Below, piece after piece: positions 41,201-44,957 of a stretch of DNA of 44,957 nucleotides (position 1 is its first letter; each line of letters begins with the position of its first letter). This DNA comes from Tetmemena sp. SeJ-2015. Taxonomy: Eukaryota; Ciliophora; Spirotrichea; Sporadotrichida; Oxytrichidae. Location of the stretch: positions 1 through 44,957 of the forward strand of contig JAJKFJ010021211.1 in the NCBI GenBank assembly GCA_027382625.1, given 5' to 3'. A program made the translations under genes and the position numbers. The notes beneath the pieces were generated by a model that saw only the letters and a list, made by a program, of their open reading frames with translations, did not search any database and was not told the origin of the DNA.

Positions 41201-44200
41201 AGGATGCAATTCAAATCCCATTAAAAAATAATAAAAAAATGATAAAAATACCTATTTTATTTATTGCTAAATGATGACTGAACCTTATTATGTAGATGTT
41301 TATACTAAAGTCTACATCTTGATATAAATAATACTAATTAAGGAAGAAAAGTACCGTCATTCCTTATTGAAGTGCGTATAGTGGTGATGTGCTGAAACTT
41401 AGAAGTGGGATAAGGAGTATCTTCAATTCCTTTCTTTCTCATCTGTGAAGCTGAGATAGGATGAGTAATTATTTATGAGTAATTTAGCGTTTACATATCT
41501 TTATTAAATATATATAATTAATCATTTTTTATTGCTTATTTAATAATTCTTATCATTTTTGGAGTTTTAATGTGAATAAAACTTAATTTTATTATAAAAT
41601 TTAAAAGGAAGTCCAATATATTAAATATATTTTTTTGTTTAAAAATAAATTAGAAATACTTTAACTATACTATTGAGTTAAATTTTTTCCTTTAAATTAT
41701 TTTTTAGGAGGAAAATGTTTTTTTTATATTTTAACTACGATCACAGTTAGTATAACTTTTTGTTTGGTGAGTGCACCAACTTTTTAATTGATGTTATCAT
41801 GAGTTTTCTCTTTAATCTGCTTATAAGCTCTAAACTTCCCATAGAGATATTGAAATAGTAGAAGATTAGCTATGCAAATGAATGGAATAACGCATATAGC
41901 AATTGCAAAAAATAAAAACCTTTAATTGCTTTCACGTATAGAATTGAGAATCCAGATTCTTAATATTAAATAAAAAGTAACCAATAACTTGATCAAATAA
42001 TTTTCCACAGAGTCTTATTAAATCTCTTTTATAAATTATTTTGTTCATAAATTTTGCCCAAAATAATTTTTAGTCAAATATTAGGTTGTATCAAATAAGC
42101 ACTGCAAACTAACTATGCTGTCAAATACGCTTCCAATCTTATTAATAATGCTAGTTAAATTTTCTAAATAAGAGGGAAGCGACAAATTAAATGCGACAAC
42201 TGATGATACGATTTGGTAATAATTTGTTCCAATCCTCAGCAATACATTGATTAAAAAATAAAGGCTAAGTATAAAAAATGATTTCGTTCTCTTGTTTAGA
42301 TCTCTGATTGAAGAATATCAAAATGCTTAGGATTACAAGATAGAACAAATAGAAACTAATCAGAGCAAGGATAGTTATCACTTTCGAAGAACATTATCCG
42401 CAATCTGAATCTGAAAGCTTAATAAGTTGCACTCCGTTTACTATTTGACAAATATCGCAGAGATTTCCACCGTGACCTGTTTAAAATATTTAATTTTGCA
42501 TTATTCATTTGGATCTTTGGTCCCAATTGATATGGTTTTTCCAAGGCATGCAGCTTTATTGTTGCACTATAGATTAAAAAAATTTACATGATAGATTTTG
42601 CCAAATTGATTTATATATTACAATTTTCTTCATTATAGAATATCTTCGAAAATTAAATTTAATTTAATAATTTATTTTCAAGTAATCTTAATATTGAATT
42701 TGCCTAAAAATATTTGCATACAATCTTTAATGATTAGATGAAGAATTTTAATGATTTTAATTGCATTAACAATTTTAAAACACTTATGTATTATTGTTTA
42801 ATTTTAGTTTTAGTCTCTTGTATTGATGCATAATTTATTTCTCTGAGTAGAAAAATCGCTAGGAGTTAGAGTAAGGATTACTTCTTGAAAAGTCTTTGAT
42901 TGCTCCAAGTGTTTCTTTTTCTGTTTAAAGATTGGATCTTAAATTTTTCCTTAATAATTTGATCACTGAAATTAAGATTTATAATAAAAAATTAAATTCT
43001 AACCAGTAATGAATTTGGGATGAATAAAATGAGGATCTCCAAAATCCTTAAAGGGGAATCAATTCGTATTTTCCAGGACAAAAAGCATTTGTAACACAGT
43101 CAGAACATTCAAAAGAGCTTTAAATAAATAATTTATGCCAGAGAAAATTATCCTTCCTCACAAGGTTAGCACTCTTCGTTTATTTCAATTTCACCCTCTA
43201 TGCATTAAATCCCTAAATCAATAATATTATAAAAGACAATTATATTTAATTCATAGGAGCGTTATCTATTTAAGATATATAAACGGCTTTCTTTTATACA
43301 GAAAGCATTCTAGGTAATTAAATATAGGAATATGAAAATAGAAGCAATTAATCATTTAGCCTTGAGATGAGTAGTCAAAATTATTAATCCTGATGATTAA
43401 TCTTTTCAATAGATGTGATTAGTGTCCTTACTATTCGCTCTCACTACTAATCATTTAGGTTTTTTGGGTTTTGATTTCCTGAAGTTAAACTTTATATTTT
43501 TATGGTGGCGTTGTTAATATCAGCTTTGTTAATGTCTGTAAGAATAGATTATAGCAGCTCTGTTTGAATTTATGGAGAAAAGACTTAGAGCTCAATATTC
43601 TAAGATCCAGGCATCTCTGTAAGAATTAGTTAGTTGAATGTGACTTTTCCACTTTTGACTTGAATCTGTCTGTTTCCTGAAACTTTTGTAGTACTAGAAA
43701 ATCCTATTACCTGAATAGTTGAAGTGCTATCAATAGAATAAATGTTCCCACTTATATCTACTAGTTCACAATCGATATTAAAAGATTATTAAAATTTGGC
43801 CAAAGGATTAAACAAATTATTATCGAAAGGATTCTAGCTTTATTATAAAAAATTTAAAGCAGTTCTAATATTTTATCTAAAAATCATCAAATTAATCTGG
43901 GATAATTAAATATATTTCTTATTGATAAAATTGATAAATAGTAAGGTCCAAAGCTTATCCGCTTGCTATATTATCTCTACTTCCAACAATATCAACGATT
44001 CTAACCTAGATTGGATAGCTTGAGATATCAGAACCATACGGTGCATAAAATAAATAATTGTCAATGAAAACTTAAATTTAGTAACCTCCAATAAATTTTG
44101 GCCAGTATAAATTTGTAGCAATTGCGCCTCCAGCTGTATAAGCGATGTTATTTTTAAACTGAAGTGCTTCAAATTCGTATTTGCAAAACTGGGCTAAAAA

Positions 44201-44480
44201 GTTAAGTTTAACAATTATCTAAAATGATTTTAATATTTAGCTTCAACGATTTTTAAAGTTTAAGTTTAGTTTACATTTTGAGCAGATAAGACTTATGGCG
44301 CCACCTTTTTGAGCTAAATTTTCACTGAAATTGGAAGTTTAAATGTATGCATTTGATGATGATACGACCATTGCTCCACCTTCGTTAATATAAATTATCA
44401 GATGTCAACTACTCGAATGAAGAGTTGCTCAATCTTAATGTCGAATCTTGTATAACTGTAAGTGCTCTACTATTTGGAGG
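38045..44480 (-). CDS. Array gene 1, C-terminal half: ciliate GCC2/GCC3 polytopic surface protein, IES-interrupted
   Basis: Germline copy of a large surface membrane protein; the N-terminal half lies beyond the right edge. In coding order I read pectin-lyase-like repeats (about 44480-43480), a GCC2/GCC3 Cys-rich segment (43214-43009), eight or so membrane helices (42.45-39.45 kb) and a Gln/Lys-rich tail ending in TGA at 38047-38045. Only table-6 translation (TAA/TAG = Gln) keeps the segments open. It matches array gene 2 segment by segment, with conservative substitutions, so both appear to have been under protein-level constraint. Segments are separated by one GT-AG intron and by many inserts bounded by 2-6 bp direct repeats. 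Putative IESs sit at 43783-43930, 43215-43480, 43117-43144, 42570-43008, 42483-42496, 41048-41063, 39706-40851 and 38108-38143. A one-base frame discontinuity near 44381 is unexplained. The family role is inferred from architecture only. Confidence 0.82.
39023..39291 (-). CDS. Gene 1 segment: Gln/Lys-rich cytoplasmic tail
   Basis: Frame open from FNSSPTSIEFSSQILEVKK through IQLQKQKSKSMNNIGSKEKR to KQAEQQKQEKKQSELELELR, ending in TGA at 39025-39023. That TGA probably lies just past an IES edge, because homologous tail sequence continues at 38282. Compare gene 2 tail (REFSSFRKKAKKTKKGK...). A frame change from the membrane block occurs between 39291 and 39362. Confidence 0.55.
39362..39705 (-). 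CDS. Gene 1 segment: last membrane helices (YRPIFQLY block)
   Basis: YRPIFQLYSGLTLTAALMQL, SVVIKPYKNPTINVLEQRLF, a long helix (SIISILFGSLFFLSEEI) and KTAVLILIIFFNAKFLLLLL, ending ...KYIQRILMPFNSPY. Aligned with gene 2 without gaps; Gln codons include TAG. This part is the best preserved between paralogs, as expected for a constrained membrane core. Confidence 0.85.
39706..40851 (-). other. IES, 1146 bp, pointer ACAT, carrying a foldback element
   Basis: Edges ACAT on the coding strand (40851-40848 and 39705-39702). Collapsing gives LST-YRPIFQLYSG in frame. The same site in gene 2 holds only 54 bp (20641-20694, pointer ACATA). The size gap is explained largely by the palindromic element 39834-40459 inside this copy. 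Confidence 0.8.
39834..40459 (+). mobile_element. Foldback (palindromic) element inside gene 1 IES
   Basis: Two inverted arms of about 235 bp (39834-40073 and 40226-40459) around a spacer of about 150 bp. The arm starts AATTTGGGGGGG then CCTTTCCTCGACAG and reappears in reverse complement ending CTGTCGAGGAAAGGCCCCCC. Arms match over nearly their full length with scattered differences. It is non-autonomous: no transposase frame was seen. The terminal run of G/C is unusual in this AT-rich DNA. Confidence 0.85.
40852..41229 (-). CDS. Gene 1 segment: conserved HPTITKYIFQLYNCQELD and two membrane helices
   Basis: FELHPTITKYIFQLYNCQEL, DKSEFWLRYDLQIECWST, then LNWSLGIGIPLI-ITLVIGA (after a 16 bp IES, 41048-41063, pointer GAT), LLVFRQIFRGRKN, and HKYKMVYQGLNKRAFYWEF followed by a helix to INVFLST. 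The YQGL glutamine is CAA here and TAA in gene 2 (20765 region), direct evidence for TAA = Gln. The family places this Cys/Trp block between membrane helices. Confidence 0.85.
41230..41732 (-). other. Insert between VIVV and FELHP, about 500 bp, with a GC-richer island
   Basis: Sits at the position of gene 2's 162 bp IES (21071-21232, pointer AGTT). I could not fix the pointer here; there may be more than one insert. It contains a conspicuous GC-richer, open stretch at 41345-41460, described separately. Confidence 0.55.
41345..41460 (-). other. Coding-like island inside an IES
   Basis: The minus-strand frame is open for about 40 codons (ASQMRKKGIEDTPYPTSKFQ, then ITTIRTSIRNDGTFLP) and has far more G+C than the surrounding insert. 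Nothing similar lies at the equivalent place of gene 2. It may be an MDS of another locus lying inside the IES, or a remnant; no family was recognised. Confidence 0.35.
41733..41960 (-). CDS. Gene 1 segment: membrane helix plus basic loop
   Basis: RIWILNSIRESNQRFLFFAI then AICVIPFICIANLLLFQYLY, a basic loop (GKFRAYKQIKEKTHDN) and the start of the next helix (KQKVILTVIVV). Gene 2 is split by a 528 bp insert after IRQGY (21412-21939, pointer TATT); here it is continuous. The coding stops at VIVV and resumes at 41229 with FELHPTITKY. Confidence 0.78.
42090..42569 (-). CDS. Gene 1 segment: EGF-like linker, first membrane helix and following loop
   Basis: CNNKAACLGKTISIGTKDPN then, after removal of 14 bp (42483-42496, AAA repeats), EQCKTGHGGNLCDICQIVNG, VQLIKLSDSDCGQCSSK and a strongly hydrophobic helix (ITILALISFYLFYLVILSIL). 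The loop continues to SLQCLFDTTQ. A frame step at about 42250 could be cured by a 13 bp insert with TTTAT repeats; this one is tentative. The Gln in FFNQRS is CAG here and TAG in gene 2. Confidence 0.78.
42570..43008 (-). other. IES, 439 bp, pointer TA (gene 1 only)
   Basis: Separates QIH from QCNNKAACLGKT; collapsing the TA edges gives a TAG (Gln) codon in frame. Gene 2 reads straight through this point (VHECNNKAVCLGK at about 22575), so the insert is specific to gene 1. AT-rich, no recognisable gene inside. Confidence 0.65.
43009..43214 (-). CDS. Gene 1 segment: GCC2/GCC3-type Cys-rich domain
   Basis: Reads CIEGEIEINEECQPCEEGQF, then after a 28 bp IES (43117-43144, pointer TCT) SFECSDCVTNAFCPGKYELI, PLQGFWRSSFYSSQIH. 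The C-x2-C and CPGKYE...GFWRSS pattern is the hallmark just before the membrane part in ciliate GCC2/GCC3 proteins. Gene 2 has a 32 bp IES at the same place with pointer TTCTCT, yielding EEGYFSLQCSDC. The block ends at the 439 bp insert 42570-43008 (pointer TA). Confidence 0.82.
43215..43480 (-). other. IES, 266 bp, pointer AGG (gene 1)
   Basis: Edges carry AGG on the coding strand (43480-43478 and 43214-43212). Collapsing them continues TSG-IQCIEGEIEINEEC in frame. Gene 2 has essentially no insert here (22770-22790) but shows a small unresolved frame step. AT-rich, no ORF of note. Confidence 0.6.
43481..43782 (-). CDS. Gene 1 segment: Ig-like/ectodomain stretch NIDCELVDISGN to DINNATIKIQ
   Basis: About 100 codons open in table 6, running from NIDCELVDISGNIYSIDSTS through VSGNRQIQVKSGKVTFNQL and LILTEMPGSQNIELQVFSPQ to DINKADINNATIKIQ. 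The gene 2 homolog is split by a 375 bp insert after GNVYS (23022-23396), while here the coding is continuous, which dates that insert after the duplication or its loss here. The segment precedes the Cys-rich domain as in other members of the family. Confidence 0.8.
43783..43930 (-). other. IES, 148 bp, pointer TTT (gene 1)
   Basis: AT-rich insert with TTT at both edges and no GT-AG ends. Collapsing it joins LTIYQ to FNIDCELVDISGN in frame. Gene 2 has a 134 bp insert at the same site (23444-23577) with TAT as the repeat, giving LTIDKYNIYCELVD. Same position, unrelated sequence and length: typical of an old IES. Confidence 0.7.
43931..44193 (-). CDS. Gene 1 segment: beta-helix to conserved YAPYGSDISSYPIQ block
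   Basis: Reads SQFCKYEFEALQFKNNIAYT, AGGAIATNLYWPKFIGGYQ, DNYLFYAPYGSDISSYPIQ, RIVDIVGSRDNIASGQALDL. This is the most conserved part of the ectodomain between genes 1 and 2 and a hallmark of the ciliate family (YGPNIASYP-like motif). Several Gln positions are TAA or TAG. It ends in a TTT pointer at 43930-43928, where the 148 bp insert 43783-43930 starts. Confidence 0.8.
44194..44274 (-). other. Gene 1 GT-AG spliceosomal intron, 81 bp
   Basis: Begins GTAAACTAAAC and ends AACTTTTTTAG-like on the coding strand. Removing it joins ICSK to SQFCKYEFEALQ in frame. Gene 2 has an intron at the same point (23844-23986, 143 bp, GTAAGC...CTATTAG) giving ICSQ-SQICEYEFEALQ. The donor/acceptor signals, and the conserved Gln-x-Cys codons right after the acceptor, favour an intron over an IES, although a TGT/TG pointer join is also in frame. 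Confidence 0.65.
44275..44480 (-). CDS. Gene 1 segment: pectin-lyase-like repeat, right-most coding block
   Basis: Table-6 translation gives PPNSRALTVIQDSTLRLSNS then SFEQLTSDN, then EGGAMVVSSSNAYIQTSNFS, ENLAQKGGAISLICSK, a typical beta-helix repeat with GGA(I/M) turns. The Gln in AYIQTS is TAA where gene 2 has Lys AAA. At about 44381 the frame moves by one base relative to gene 2. A 7-10 bp micro-insert flanked by TA or TAA repeats would cure it, but this is not certain. The block ends at a GTAAAC intron donor. Gene 2 has a 396 bp insert inside the same segment (24082-24477) that is absent here. Confidence 0.7.
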
Positions 44481-44484
44481 ACTT

Positions 44485-44957
44485 TCTTAATACTTATCTA
44501 TAAGAATTATTAAGTACGAAATAAAACTATATTTATGATCTATACACTTTATCATAAATTATATCTAATTTATATACAGGTGCAATAACTTTAAAATTAA
44601 TTCATTGAATAATTATTTATATTTTAATATAAACATCTTTTATTTTAAGAATTAACCTCTAGATTTGAATAATATAGATAATGAATAAAATTTTAAAAAA
44701 TTATTTTTGAAAGTTTCAATCAATGTTTAATTTCCGATAATAAATTTATCCGTTATAATAATTTTAATATAAATAAAATGCTCATTAATTCATCATTATA
44801 GGGAAGATATGAATAGATGATCAAGAAATCATTAGACACAATACAAAAGAGATTAATATTACTTCTTTAGCTGACAATAAATTAAGTCTTTAAATTATAA
44901 ATTAAATTAATGAAAATGGGGTTTCATTCACGAACTGAGAAACGTTGACTGCGCCTT
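44485..44957. other. Right-edge gap upstream of gene 1 block
   Basis: AT-rich DNA with no conserved block. The preceding gene 1 segment (homolog of gene 2 25190-25390) should lie beyond the edge. The last 30 bases are GC-richer, reminiscent of the left edge. Confidence 0.4.

Noticed and set aside
1..44957. Euplotes-type code or frameshifting
   Set aside because: Euplotes reads TGA as Cys and keeps TAA/TAG as stops; here TAA/TAG are Gln and the genes end in TGA.

Overview
The window looks like germline (micronuclear) DNA of a hypotrich/stichotrich ciliate of the Oxytricha-Stylonychia type. Three things support this. (1) TAA and TAG are read as glutamine and only TGA stops: paralogous segments in the window swap CAA/CAG for TAA/TAG at conserved Gln positions, and the C-termini end in TGA. 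(2) Coding DNA is broken into short segments by AT-rich inserts without GT-AG ends. These are flanked by short direct repeats of 2-6 bp whose collapse to one copy restores the reading frame, which is how MDSs, IESs and pointers look. (3) Some inserts occupy identical sites in two paralogs while others are present in only one. The exact species is not determined, and no search was run.

Layout: the minus strand carries a tandem array of three paralogous genes with a period of about 19-23 kb. Transcription runs right to left. Gene 1 (about 44.5 to 38.0 kb) lacks its N-terminal half, which lies beyond the right edge. Gene 2 (about 36.8 to 18.9 kb) spans from a candidate start to its stop. Gene 3 (about 17.3 to 0.17 kb) has its C-terminal half beyond the left edge. 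Gaps of about 1.2 kb (38.0-36.85) and 1.6 kb (18.9-17.3) separate the genes.

Product: one very large membrane protein per gene. In order it has a signal peptide, furin-like Cys-rich segments, long stretches of pectin-lyase-like repeats, a GCC2/GCC3-type Cys-rich segment ending in CPGKYE...GFWRSS, about eight transmembrane helices, and a Gln/Lys-rich cytoplasmic tail. This is the typical ciliate family annotated as transmembrane protein with GCC2/GCC3 domain. Its molecular function is unknown; a cell-surface role is inferred.

Between coding segments lie IESs and mobile elements: two large foldback palindromes (1270-1975 and 39834-40459), a MITE family with ATTATCCGTTCAGC termini (7.2-9.2 kb), and a second MITE family with TATAGCTGAGAATTTAAT termini (five copies). 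There are also several opposite-strand or GC-rich coding-like islands. One of these (30524-30793, plus strand) has a diverged copy at the equivalent place in gene 3. Most of the standard-code ORFs are fragments of MDSs cut at TAA/TAG, not genes of their own.
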